Assembly: GCA_944393745.1 (NCBI GenBank)
Contig: CALYBD010000010.1
Span: 1-62,381 of the forward strand
Source: an uncultured Alphaproteobacteria bacterium
Lineage (GTDB): Bacteria; Pseudomonadota; Alphaproteobacteria; CAAGCB01; CAG-977
Direction: 5' to 3'
DNA: 62,381 nucleotides
Below, in pieces: positions 1-8,755 of the stretch (positions are counted from its first letter, which is position 1; every line of letters begins with the position of its first letter). The position numbers and the translations under genes were made by a program. The notes under the pieces were generated by a model, which had not been told where the DNA came from, did not search any database, and saw only the letters and a program-made list of their open reading frames with translations.

Positions 1-96
<96 letters not shown>

Positions 97-224
97 ATGT
101 TTTTTAAAAAAAACAAAATGAAAAAAGCTTTTTTGTTAAAAAAGACAAAGAAAAAGGTTGGGAAAGATGTACACGTAAAAGGGTATGTGTGTGGTAGTTA
201 TGACAGTGGCGGCGCCCGTACGCG

Positions 225-590
225 GCCGGCGGTACTACCCGTACGCGGCCGGCGGCCGAGGCACAACGTCTTCCAGACAGGGGATCAGATCGTGCCAACG
301 GCAAGAACTCCAAAAAACTGATGTCCCTGCGACCAGCAGCCCGTAGGGGGAAAACATCCTCCCGGGTGGCGGCGCCACAGGCTTAACGTCCTCCGGACAG
401 GGGATTAGGTCGTGCCGGTGGCAGGAAAGCAAAAAACTGATGCCCGTACGGCCAGTACCCCGTACGGGGATCATGCCCTCCCGACGGGGTGGCAGCGCCA
501 CAGGCTTAATGTCCTCCGGACAGGGATCAGATCGTGCTTGCGGCAAGAACTCCAAAAAACTGATGTCCGTACGACTAGTACCCCATACAT
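225..590. repeat. Three ~120 bp degenerate tandem repeats
   Basis: Three consecutive copies of a GC-rich unit. The anchor AACGTC/AATGTC, followed by a TCC-GACAGGG core, recurs at 265, 385 and 508, giving periods of 120 and 123 bases. Each copy then carries a GATCAG-ATCGTGC-like block and a CAAAAAACTGATG block. Upstream, a ~20 bp CCGTACGCGGCCGGCGG unit is itself repeated at 219 and 239. Small ORFs here read through repeats on both strands and look non-coding. The array lies between the contig edge and the glgP terminator. Confidence 0.75.
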
Positions 591-594
591 AAAC

Positions 595-623
595 AAAGCC
601 CCCTTTTTTGAAGGGGGCTTTTT
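595..623. terminator. Bidirectional intrinsic terminator at the 3' end of glgP
   Basis: AAAGCCCCCTT and AAGGGGGCTTT form a perfect stem around a short loop. A T run follows on the plus strand and a T-rich stretch follows on the minus strand. It sits 25 bases beyond the glgP stop codon, so its main user is the minus-strand gene. Confidence 0.85.
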
Positions 624-647
624 GAAAAACAACAGATATCGGAAAAA

Positions 648-3116
648 TTACAGAACGGGTTTGACGTCCCAGATATCTTCGGCGTATTCGGTAATCGTAC
701 GATCAGACGAAAATTTACCCGAGTGAGCAACGTTTAATATCGCTTTTTTGCCCCAAGAGGCTTTGTTCAGGAAATCTTTTCCGACTTTTGCCTGAATATC
801 AATATACGAACCGATATCCGCCAACAGCAAATAATAATCCGAAGTCATAATGTTCTGGAAGATCGGTTTGAAAATTCCCGGTTCGCCCGGCGAGAACATA
901 TTTGACGATAAAGCGTCCATAATCCGGCGAATACGCGTATCAGAGTTATATAAATCCCACGGTTTGTGCGAGCCGTCCTCATGGATTTTTTTAACTTCGG
1001 GCGTCGTTAAACCGAACAAATAGAAGTTTTCTTCACCGACTTCTTCTCGGATTTCAACATTGGCACCGTCCAAAGTCCCGACCGTCAACGCTCCGTTGAG
1101 CATGAATTTCATATTGCCCGTTCCGGACGCTTCAAATCCGGCAGTCGAAATTTGTTCGGAAACATCGGCCGCGGGGAAAACACGTTCCGCAATCGATACC
1201 TTGTAATCGGGAATAAAAATGACCTTCATCTGATCTTTGACGCGCGGATCATTGTTGATCACTTTTGACAGGTTGTTGAACAATTTGATGACCAGCTTTG
1301 CAAAATCATACGACGGAGCCGCTTTGCCGCCTAAAATAAATGTCCGCGGCGCAGGCAGGGCAAATCCGTCCTCTGTAATTTGCAGGTAGTTATAAATAAT
1401 GTTCAACGCGTTTAACAACTGACGTTTGTATTCGTGCATGCGTTTGACCTGTACGTCAAACAACGAATCCGTGTTAACCGTATTACCCGTCGTGTTCAAT
1501 ATAATATTGGCCAGTTTTTCCTTGTTGGCTTTTTTGATCTGGAAAAAGGACTGCACAAAATCGGAATCCGTTGCATACGGCGCTATTTCTTTCAGCTTGT
1601 CCAGATGCGTAATCCATTCCTGTCCGATTTTCGATGAAATCAAATCGGCCAATTCCGGATTTGCACTTAACAACCAACGACGCGGCGTAATGCCGTTTGT
1701 TTTGTTGTTAAAGCGTTCCGGCCACATTTCATAAAAGTCGGGTGCCAGGTTTTTCTTGACCAGCTCGGAATGAATCGCCGCAACCCCGTTGATGGAATGC
1801 GAACCGACAATAGCCAAATTACCCATACGGACTTTTTTCGGATTGCCTTCTTCGATAACGGACATACGCGACATTTTGCCGACATCACCCGGATATTTAC
1901 GGGAAACATTTTTCATTAAACGATCGTTGATGTCGTAAATAATGGACAAATGACGCGGCACGACCTTTTCCAACAAAGCAACAGACCAACGTTCCAACGC
2001 TTCGGGCAACAAAGTATGGTTCGTATAACCCATTGTCTTTTCCGTTATTTCCCAAGCCGTATCCCAATCCAGCCCGTGAATGTCCATCAATACCCGCATT
2101 AATTCGGGAATGGCCAGTGTCGGGTGAGTGTCGTTCAGCTGAATGGCTGCTTTTTTCGGAAAATCACGCAGATCCGTATTCTGTTCCAGAAAACGACGCA
2201 TAATGTCGCTGATGGCACAGGAAACAAAGAAATACTGCTGTACCAGACGCAGTTCTTTTCCGGCTTCAACGGCATCGGAAGGATAAAGCACCTTGGAAAT
2301 CGTTTCGGATTTGATTTTTTGTTCCACGGCTTTGATATAGCCGCCTTCGTTAAAAGTCTTAATATCCAGTTCGCTGGACGAACGGGCGGAAAACAAACGC
2401 AGATAATTGACGGTTTTGCCGCCGTAACCGACAATCGGCATATCGTAGGGCACTCCGACGATTGTTTCGGTGTCGACCCAATGCGGCCGACGTTCGCCGT
2501 TGACTTCTTCATAAACGACACGGCCGTAAATCGGCACGTTGCAAATGCGGTCGGCACGTTCAATCTGCCACGGAGAAGAACGTTCCATCCAGGAATCGGC
2601 CAATTCCTTCTGATAGCCGTTTTCAAAAACCTGTTTAAACAAACCGAACTGATAATTCAGCCCATAGCCGTATCCGGGTAAACCCAAAGTGGCCATGGAA
2701 TCAATAAAACAAGCCGCCAGACGTCCTAAACCGCCGTTCCCCAGTGCCGGGTCATATTCACAGTCAATGACGTCACGCAGAGGAATCGGGTTGTCCAGCT
2801 TGACCTGATCCAACAAATCATGAATACCCAAGTTGTCCAGATTGTTTACCAAAGAACGTCCCAGCAGATATTCAACGGATAGATAGTAAATACGTTTGGG
2901 GTTTTGCTGGGCATATCTGTTTGCCGTGGCATACATGCGGTCAACGGCAATTTCACGCACGGCCAGAGCCAAAGCCGTGAACAAGTCTTCCTTGGAAGCT
3001 TCACGCACTTGTTTGCACAAAGTGTACTTCATCAGGCGTTCAATTTTTTCGGCAATCATCTGCGCCGTTATTTTGGGCAGTTCGGGCAGAGTGTTTTCAG
3101 TCGTTTTTTTCGTCAC
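648..3116 (-). CDS. glgP: Glycogen/starch/alpha-glucan phosphorylase
   Basis: 822-residue glycogen phosphorylase (GT35), full length for the family. It releases glucose-1-phosphate from alpha-1,4-glucan using phosphate and pyridoxal phosphate. The PLP-lysine region EASGTGNMKFMLNGALTVGT is near residue 655-675, with the following DGANVEI. The N-terminal GNGGLGRLAACFIDSMATLG block and the RMHEYKRQLLN block are also intact. The gene is alone on the minus strand, ends in a strong terminator, and diverges from the helicase gene across 237 bases. It implies that the organism stores or scavenges glycogen-type polymers; no other glycogen gene is in the window. Confidence 0.97.
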   Translation of the reverse strand: MTKKTTENTLPELPKITAQMIAEKIERLMKYTLCKQVREASKEDLFTALALAVREIAVDRMYATANRYAQQNPKRIYYLSVEYLLGRSLVNNLDNLGIHDLLDQVKLDNPIPLRDVIDCEYDPALGNGGLGRLAACFIDSMATLGLPGYGYGLNYQFGLFKQVFENGYQKELADSWMERSSPWQIERADRICNVPIYGRVVYEEVNGERRPHWVDTETIVGVPYDMPIVGYGGKTVNYLRLFSARSSSELDIKTFNEGGYIKAVEQKIKSETISKVLYPSDAVEAGKELRLVQQYFFVSCAISDIMRRFLEQNTDLRDFPKKAAIQLNDTHPTLAIPELMRVLMDIHGLDWDTAWEITEKTMGYTNHTLLPEALERWSVALLEKVVPRHLSIIYDINDRLMKNVSRKYPGDVGKMSRMSVIEEGNPKKVRMGNLAIVGSHSINGVAAIHSELVKKNLAPDFYEMWPERFNNKTNGITPRRWLLSANPELADLISSKIGQEWITHLDKLKEIAPYATDSDFVQSFFQIKKANKEKLANIILNTTGNTVNTDSLFDVQVKRMHEYKRQLLNALNIIYNYLQITEDGFALPAPRTFILGGKAAPSYDFAKLVIKLFNNLSKVINNDPRVKDQMKVIFIPDYKVSIAERVFPAADVSEQISTAGFEASGTGNMKFMLNGALTVGTLDGANVEIREEVGEENFYLFGLTTPEVKKIHEDGSHKPWDLYNSDTRIRRIMDALSSNMFSPGEPGIFKPIFQNIMTSDYYLLLADIGSYIDIQAKVGKDFLNKASWGKKAILNVAHSGKFSSDRTITEYAEDIWDVKPVL

Positions 3117-3353
3117 GTTATGATCCTCATGTGATAAATTTGTCTACGCGGTTGCATAGCATAATTTACAAGGCAAGGTAAAGAAAAAATAAAAATTCCG
3201 CATATTTTTTTTCATTTTTTCGGGCAAACGAAAACGATGGCGGAAAAACAGCGAGTTCATGTCAATATTTGTCAAAAAAAACTTGTCGTTCTGTCTAAAA
3301 AAATGATATAAGTTAATAAATTTTTATGGATTTATGCCGCAAGCGGGGAAGTT

Positions 3354-5324
3354 TTGAGCAAAGAAGAAGAAATGAAACAGGCCAAAAAATGGCTGGGCGA
3401 AAATGCCGATGCCGTTGCAAAGTGGGCTGTCGAAATAACGGAAGAGTTAACTCATTCGGGGGCTTTTTATACGAAAGAGGAATTGTATACCGCTTTGACG
3501 GATTCTCTGCCTTTGTTGACCCCCGAACGAACAGGGATACCGGATTTGTCCGCCGTGCCCGAAGGCCGGATCGCCCGACGTATGATTGTTGCCAATACGG
3601 CGGCGGCCGTTATGAAAAATTCTTTGTCCCGCGATTTTGAAACGCCGCAGGGAGTACAGACGCGCTATACAACGGATTCCTTGCTGCAGGCCGAACAGAC
3701 AATTTTTACGCAGGCTGCCGAAATGACCGCAAAACCCACTGACGGCCAGCCGTATGCGGATTTAAACGATATTAAAAAAACCGTTGATCAAATGGCGGAC
3801 GTGATTGTTGTCGGTTCAAATTATACGTTTGATATGCCGGCCGAATATCTGAAGGTTTTTGATGATTTTCTAAAACCGGCAAACCTGCGCATTGCCAACG
3901 GTCCGCCGGGATCGGGAAAATCAACGTTGGCGCAGGGATTGTTGTTTGCTTTGACCAAAGAGGCCATTGAAAACGGACACGAAGTGCCGGATTTTTATGC
4001 TTCCGCTCCGTCCGAAAAAGCTGCGGCAGATATTGTGAACGATATGAATTTAATGAAGCACTTCTGCCTTGCTGGGGGTGCCGAAGAAATTGCGGAACGT
4101 ATGCCCAAAGTAAACGGTGCGGCTTCTTTGGACGAAATGATCGGACAGCTGCAATCCGGGCGGATCAAACCGGGATCCGTTTTGTTGATTGACGAAGCCG
4201 GGTTGATGGGAGCCAAACAGACGGCGGCTTTGCTGACGGCAGCCAATAAACGGGACGTTCGTTTGTTTATGGTGGGGGATAATCTGCAGATCCCGCCCAA
4301 AATGGCGGGAAACGGTTTTGATCAGCTGTTGCAGAATAAAGACGAGCTGGGACTGCAGACTTGTTCGCTTCGGGTTATTCTGCGTCAAAAGACCGAAAAA
4401 GAATCCGATTGGACCATTGATATTCGCGAAGATAATGCCTTAAAGGCGTTGCAAGGATATGCGAACCGCCGTTATACGGGATACTTTTTTACCGAATCGG
4501 GACAACTTACGGTTCGTTGTACGGATCAGGGGCGGGAAGAACGAGGTGATCCCGGCCTGCAGATGCAGGAAGACAAAGAAGCCGTTTATGCCCGTTTGAC
4601 AAAAGATTTTATCCGTTACAGACGCGAATGTCCTGCCGGGTCTTATGTGGTTATGGGAACGGACGAAGAATCGGCCCGAGATCTGAACCTGTATATGCGG
4701 CGCGAAATGATTGCCGACGGTCTGATCAAAAATGTGAAGAATTACGGAACGCCGGATCAACCGTTTGAATTGGGCAAAGGCGATACGCTGATTTTGAACA
4801 GCCCTGTAAAAATGAAGGCTTCGGAACGTGTTGATGTAGAGGAAATACAGGCGGGAACACAGTTGCAGATCGCCGGTGAAAAGGACGGAATGCTGATTGT
4901 GCGCCGCGGGGATCAGTGTTTTGACTGTTCGCCGCAGGCTTTGTGCAAAAATGCGAAATACGGGCTGGCATTACCGCTTTATCAGGCGCAGGGACAGTCA
5001 AAAGATCGCGCTTTTCTGGCCGTGGATAAGGTCGGGTGCATGGACAAAGTTTACGGCGGCGTTGCTTTTTCGCGCCATGTTCGGCAGATGTCGGCGTATG
5101 TGTCAAAACAGGCGTATCCGACGCTTGAGGCACTGGCTTCCGAAATGTCCGTGTTCAGAACGCGCCAGCCTTTGATTTCTGATAAAAACGGGTGTGAAAT
5201 CTTAAAAGAACAGCCCCGCCGGACAGAAGAAAAAGTTGCCGCCGATTTAAAACGGCAGGCCGGATCCGAAAAACCCGCGCCAAAAGATGTTTTATTAAAG
5301 AACAGGCTGATGAAGCTGCGTTAA
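3354..5324 (+). CDS. RecD/TraA-like SF1 helicase or AAA-type ATPase
   Basis: 656 residues. Superfamily 1 motifs are visible in order: Walker A GPPGSGKST near residue 184, Walker B VLLIDEAG near 277, motif III VGDNLQIPP near 307, an Arg-Gln-Lys motif near 344, then YQAQGQSKDRAFLAV and VAFSRH near 545-580. The closest families I can name are RecD2 and the helicase part of TraA/MobA relaxases, but no relaxase histidine cluster is present. The ~170 N-terminal residues are not recognised. The start is taken as TTG at 3354 after a GGGGAA stretch; ATG 3372 is an alternative. Two small genes follow at once, so the three probably form an operon. Its substrate is unknown. Confidence 0.75.
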   Translation: MSKEEEMKQAKKWLGENADAVAKWAVEITEELTHSGAFYTKEELYTALTDSLPLLTPERTGIPDLSAVPEGRIARRMIVANTAAAVMKNSLSRDFETPQGVQTRYTTDSLLQAEQTIFTQAAEMTAKPTDGQPYADLNDIKKTVDQMADVIVVGSNYTFDMPAEYLKVFDDFLKPANLRIANGPPGSGKSTLAQGLLFALTKEAIENGHEVPDFYASAPSEKAAADIVNDMNLMKHFCLAGGAEEIAERMPKVNGAASLDEMIGQLQSGRIKPGSVLLIDEAGLMGAKQTAALLTAANKRDVRLFMVGDNLQIPPKMAGNGFDQLLQNKDELGLQTCSLRVILRQKTEKESDWTIDIREDNALKALQGYANRRYTGYFFTESGQLTVRCTDQGREERGDPGLQMQEDKEAVYARLTKDFIRYRRECPAGSYVVMGTDEESARDLNLYMRREMIADGLIKNVKNYGTPDQPFELGKGDTLILNSPVKMKASERVDVEEIQAGTQLQIAGEKDGMLIVRRGDQCFDCSPQALCKNAKYGLALPLYQAQGQSKDRAFLAVDKVGCMDKVYGGVAFSRHVRQMSAYVSKQAYPTLEALASEMSVFRTRQPLISDKNGCEILKEQPRRTEEKVAADLKRQAGSEKPAPKDVLLKNRLMKLR

Positions 5325-5342
5325 ATGTCAGGGAAAACAAAA

Positions 5343-5771
5343 ATGTCGGAAGAAAACCGCATTTATAACTTTGGAAAGTATGTTACCTCTTCGGAAGAAA
5401 TTGCCGAAATCTTTTTTTTCCTTAAGCAAATGGAATCGGTGCTGTCTTTTCCGCCAGATGAATCCGTTGATTTTCTGGTAGAAAAGCAAACGGCTGTTTC
5501 GGGGTATGTTTCACGTATTAAAGCTTCTTTGCGTCAATTTATGGAAAAAGCGTACCGGATCGATCCGGATCTGGCGGAAAAAGGAACTTGTGCGGGAAAA
5601 GCAGTCGAAATACTTGACGAAATGAAAAAAATTACGTTTTATTTCCGTGATGCGGCTTTGCAGCTGCCGGCAGAAAAGTTAAAAGATAATCTTTTGCGTG
5701 CCGCGGCTTTGGCAAATCAGTTGCCTGCAGTGATTGCGGCTCTGGACGCCGGCGAAGACGAAATCAAATAA
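5343..5771 (+). CDS. Hypothetical helical protein
   Basis: About 142 residues, not recognised. It is acidic and predicted almost entirely helical, with no signal peptide, membrane segment or cysteine motif; the single Cys is in EKGTCAGKAVE. ATG 5343 is preferred over ATG 5325 because AGGGAA lies about ten bases upstream of it, while 5325 directly abuts the helicase stop codon. The stop overlaps the next ORF's upstream ATG, so translation is probably coupled to both neighbours. The length and composition suggest a small adaptor, which is inference only. Confidence 0.65.
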   Translation: MSEENRIYNFGKYVTSSEEIAEIFFFLKQMESVLSFPPDESVDFLVEKQTAVSGYVSRIKASLRQFMEKAYRIDPDLAEKGTCAGKAVEILDEMKKITFYFRDAALQLPAEKLKDNLLRAAALANQLPAVIAALDAGEDEIK

Positions 5772-5788
5772 TGCCGAAAGAGGTAAGT

Positions 5789-6130
5789 ATGGCCGAAAAA
5801 CAAACAGGACCGGAACAAGAGGGCTTTTACGATATTTTGCAAAACGGGGCGGGAGATCTGCTGATCTCGATTCGTGCGCGCGCCGGTGAACCTGATCACC
5901 CTCAGATTGTTTACGACGGCGGGAAACATGCGTTGCTGTATCGTCAGCACGGTTTTTCCATTACGTTGGATTTTATTCACCCTGATGCTCGGGCGCCGTT
6001 GGCCAAGGCCGAATCCGTCCTGATCGTTGAATTTGAAGGCGGTGAACTGATTCGCGAATATGAAGTCCCTGTCCGTTTTGTTAAAAAACTGCCGTTATCG
6101 CCGGAAAATCTGCCGGCTTTGCCGCAGTAA
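5789..6130 (+). CDS. PDHP-family small protein, copy 1
   Basis: 113 residues of unknown function. It starts at ATG 5789, which has a strong AAAGAGG ribosome binding site; ATG 5771, overlapping the previous stop, is the alternative. It shares one fold-length pattern with the products at 27320 and 38153: YDILQNGAGDLL near the start, then RARAGEPDHP, a [YF]DG turn, a central LD-P segment, a VLIVE strand, and Y-VPVRFVKKLP near the end. It appears to be a compact alpha/beta cytosolic protein with no catalytic motif that I recognise. It ends 50 bases before nuoA. Confidence 0.7.
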   Translation: MAEKQTGPEQEGFYDILQNGAGDLLISIRARAGEPDHPQIVYDGGKHALLYRQHGFSITLDFIHPDARAPLAKAESVLIVEFEGGELIREYEVPVRFVKKLPLSPENLPALPQ

Positions 6131-6179
6131 AACCTCTATGGGATTGATCTGAAGGTACGTTTGTTGTAAACCATACTGT

Positions 6180-6557
6180 ATGGAAAACGTAACTCACGCT
6201 TATTTTTATTTTTTGATTTTTTTCTTAACGGCTCTGCTGGTCAGCGCGATGATGCTGAAGTTTGCCGCGTATCTGAGCATCAAGCTGTTCGGCCGGCAAA
6301 AAGAGATTGTCAAAAATGACGGCTATGCCGGCGGGTTTTATATCCTTTCCAGCGAAACCAGCCGCTTTCCGTTGCGCTTTGTCTTTATTGCGTTGTTGTT
6401 TGTTTTGTTTACCGCCGAATTTTTGTTGCTGTTGCCTTGGGCAATGTCGTTGCATTTAACGCGGGGACAGGGAATCGTTACGGCCTTGTTGGTCGTTGTG
6501 CTGTGGGGAATCGGTTATTTTTACGAATACAAAAAAGGGGCGCTGGAATGGAAGTAA
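6180..6557 (+). CDS. nuoA: Complex I subunit A (divergent)
   Basis: 125 residues with three membrane segments, first gene of the complex I operon. NuoA packs against NuoH and NuoJ beside the quinone site. The family's YECG loop reads GYAGG (residues 48-52), so its Cys/Glu are missing. In the helix motif FDVE the Asp (E. coli D79) is Thr78 while the Glu is kept as E80, in LFTAEFLLLLPW. The ribosome binding site before ATG 6180 is weak. Identification rests on the operon position plus the LF--E----PW helix. Confidence 0.88.
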   Translation: MENVTHAYFYFLIFFLTALLVSAMMLKFAAYLSIKLFGRQKEIVKNDGYAGGFYILSSETSRFPLRFVFIALLFVLFTAEFLLLLPWAMSLHLTRGQGIVTALLVVVLWGIGYFYEYKKGALEWK

Positions 6558-7012
6558 AACAAGACGGCTGGATCGACAGGCTGCATCAATACGGAGTCGC
6601 CGCGGTGGCTTTTCAGTCTCTGGCTTCTTGGGTATGCGCGCAGGCACAGGCCGGCATGCCTGTTTCGACAGGGTGCTGTTCTTGTTTTTCTCAAATGCAC
6701 CGCGCCGGCATGGAAGGCGTTTTTAATCCCCATCATGCCGATGTGCTGGTTGTCAACGGCGCTTTGAGTACGAAAGCGGCTTTTATCGCACGTCGCCTTT
6801 ATGATCAGATGCCTGCGCCGAAATATGTGATTGCTTTCGGAAATTGTGCCGTGAACGGCGGATTGTTTGCAAAATCCTATGCAATCACTTCTGCCCGGGA
6901 TATTCTGCCGGTCGACGTGTGCGTGCCGGGTTGCCCGCCCGATACGGCCGCTTTGTCCGCCGGTATAGAAAAGTTGCGCCAAATAATCCGAAACAGAATC
7001 AGAGGGAAATAA
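6548..7012 (+). CDS. nuoB: Complex I subunit B, N2 cluster carrier
   Basis: 154 residues. NuoB holds the terminal [4Fe-4S] cluster N2, which passes electrons to quinone. All four ligand positions are present: the tandem pair in STGCCSCF (near residues 43-44), FGNCAVNGG and VPGCPPD. ATG 6548 lies inside the end of nuoA (10-base overlap) and gives the normal family length; the longer upstream reading is out of family. The N-terminal ~40 residues are less conserved. Electron transfer as far as N2 therefore looks intact, in contrast to the degenerate quinone pocket of NuoD and NuoH. Confidence 0.95.
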   Translation: MEVKQDGWIDRLHQYGVAAVAFQSLASWVCAQAQAGMPVSTGCCSCFSQMHRAGMEGVFNPHHADVLVVNGALSTKAAFIARRLYDQMPAPKYVIAFGNCAVNGGLFAKSYAITSARDILPVDVCVPGCPPDTAALSAGIEKLRQIIRNRIRGK

Positions 7013-7013
7013 A

Positions 7014-7595
7014 ATGGCGCTTTCTGTTTATAAAACTCAGGAAGAATTCGGACAGTTTGTTTGTCTGCATTTTGCCAAACAGGATATTCCCGAATGCGGC
7101 GTTGTGTCGGGTATGCTGACTTTGCGTGTTTTGCGTGCCGCTTTGCGCCGTGTGTTACAGTTTTTGCGTGATGATCCGGCGTGCCGTTTTTCTCAGCTGA
7201 CCGATATTTGCTGTACTCACTATCCCGACCGGCAGGAATGTTTTATGCTGACGTATCATCTGTTAAGTCCTTTGATGAACCGCCGATTGCGTCTGGAATT
7301 GACGACCGAAGACGACGTGGCCGTTTTGTCTGCGGCATCGATTTTTTCGAACGCCGTGTGGTATGAACGCGAAATACGGGAAATGTTCGGTGTTTCTTTT
7401 GAAGGTCACCCCGATTTGCGTCGATTGCTGACGCAAGACGAAATCGGCGTTTATCCGTTGCGCAAAACTTTTCCGGCTTGCGGTCGGCAGCATTTAATTT
7501 ACGATGAATCAAAAGAACAGTGCGTTTTTGTACGCCGTTCGGATCAACCGGCCGGTCATTTTTTTGGCGTTGACTTAAATCAGGAAGAAGAATGA
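7014..7595 (+). CDS. nuoC: Complex I subunit C (30 kDa)
   Basis: 193 residues. NuoC is a peripheral-arm structural subunit lying against NuoD. The signature is well preserved: WYEREIREMFGVSFEGHPD followed by LRRLLT and YPLRKTFP near residues 115-150. Good ribosome binding site AGAGGGA before ATG 7014. Its stop overlaps the nuoD start in an ATGA junction, a sign of coupled translation. NuoC and NuoD are separate genes here, as is usual in alphaproteobacteria. Confidence 0.95.
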   Translation: MALSVYKTQEEFGQFVCLHFAKQDIPECGVVSGMLTLRVLRAALRRVLQFLRDDPACRFSQLTDICCTHYPDRQECFMLTYHLLSPLMNRRLRLELTTEDDVAVLSAASIFSNAVWYEREIREMFGVSFEGHPDLRRLLTQDEIGVYPLRKTFPACGRQHLIYDESKEQCVFVRRSDQPAGHFFGVDLNQEEE

Positions 7596-8755
7596 CAACG
7601 TTGCAGGAAAGCTATTTTATGAATATTGCTCCGGAACCGGCGGCGGGGATCGGTATGTGCCGGCTGGTGGCGCAGTTGGACGGGGAAAAAGTCTGCCGAA
7701 TTGATCCGCATATCGGGTTTTCTCATCGCGGTATCGAAAAACTGATGGAAGAGCATAACCTGCTGCAGGGGTTGGTTTTTACGGATAAGTTAAATCGTTC
7801 GGCGCCTTTTTCCTGTGTGCATTCTTTGGTGTTGGCGGCAGAAAAGCTGTTGGGGGTTAAAGCCCCGAAACGAGCCGAATGTATCCGGGTGATACTGGCC
7901 GAAACGGGTCGGATTTTATCGCATTTGCGCGCAACGGCCAATCTGGCGGCAGATACGGGGACGGATATTGTTTATCCGGTTGTGCGCAAAGCCTGTCAGC
8001 AAGCTTATGCTTTACTGGATACCGTATGTGTTTCCTGTCCGCCGGCGGTATTTATCCGCCCGGGCGGAATAAAAAACGATATTGCGCCGCAGTCAAAAGA
8101 ATTGATTTTTAACTGGCTGACAAAAGAACTGCCGCCCGTTTTAATCGAAATTGAAGAACTGTTGACAGAAAACAGGATTTTTAAATCCCGGACCGTCGGC
8201 ATCGGCGTGATCGGGGAACAAGACGCCGTTGCCGCCGGTTTTTCAGGCGTGAATTTGCGGGCTTGCGGCGTTAAGTGGGACTTAAGAATTTCAGAACCGT
8301 ATGAGATTTATGATTCGCTTTCTTTTGATATGCCGGTCAATCCCGAAGGGGATTGTTATGCGCGTTATTTACTGCGCATCTTTGAAATTTATCAGTCAAT
8401 GTCAATCATTCGGCAGATTTTGGAAATGTTGCCCGACGGCGATGTTCTTTTGCCGGATTTTTGCATGGGGGAAAAAGCGGATTCTTTGACAGCACTCAGT
8501 CGCCGTTTTGAACTGTACGGGACGGGAACGGCGCTGTCGGCCGGCGAAGTATATGCCGCAACGGAATCTCCGTTGGGCGAGTTCGGCGTGTTTTTAATTT
8601 CAGACGGTTCCGAAAAACCGTACAGATGTCATTTCCGTTCTGCCGGTTTTCCGGTCATGCAGGCGCTGGATCTGTTGACAAAAGGATATGATTTGGCGGA
8701 TGTGCGGGTTATTTTAAGTTCTTTGAACATTTTGACAACGGAGACAGACCGGTGA
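7592..8755 (+). CDS. nuoD: Complex I subunit D (49 kDa), quinone ligands lost
   Basis: 387 residues, full length. The family framework is clear: DPHIGFSHRGIEKLMEE, LAAEKLLGVKAP, GEVYAATESPLGEFGVFLIS, PYRCHFRSAGF and the terminal TDR. The two residues that hold the quinone headgroup in ordinary complex I (bovine H59 and Y108) are not there. HPAAHG reads PAAGIG (Ile20 at the His position) and DRLDYVS reads DKLNRSA (Arg69 at the Tyr position). The two sites are 49 residues apart, exactly as in the bovine protein. No NiFe hydrogenase cysteines are present either. The stop overlaps the nuoG start, leaving no room for nuoE or nuoF. Confidence 0.93.
   Translation: MTTLQESYFMNIAPEPAAGIGMCRLVAQLDGEKVCRIDPHIGFSHRGIEKLMEEHNLLQGLVFTDKLNRSAPFSCVHSLVLAAEKLLGVKAPKRAECIRVILAETGRILSHLRATANLAADTGTDIVYPVVRKACQQAYALLDTVCVSCPPAVFIRPGGIKNDIAPQSKELIFNWLTKELPPVLIEIEELLTENRIFKSRTVGIGVIGEQDAVAAGFSGVNLRACGVKWDLRISEPYEIYDSLSFDMPVNPEGDCYARYLLRIFEIYQSMSIIRQILEMLPDGDVLLPDFCMGEKADSLTALSRRFELYGTGTALSAGEVYAATESPLGEFGVFLISDGSEKPYRCHFRSAGFPVMQALDLLTKGYDLADVRVILSSLNILTTETDR

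Noticed and set aside
225-590. Possible CRISPR array
   Set aside because: Units are ~120 bases, directly tandem, degenerate along their whole length, and there is no short constant repeat with unique spacers or any cas gene.
3354-5324. Relaxase (TraA) annotation for the helicase
   Set aside because: Only the SF1 helicase motifs are present; no relaxase tyrosine or histidine triad and no conjugation genes nearby.
6437-6547. Longer start for nuoB inside nuoA
   Set aside because: The extra 37 residues are the shadow of nuoA; ATG 6548 gives normal family length.
7592-8755. NuoD homologue as a NiFe hydrogenase large subunit
   Set aside because: The two CxxC motifs that bind the NiFe site are absent.
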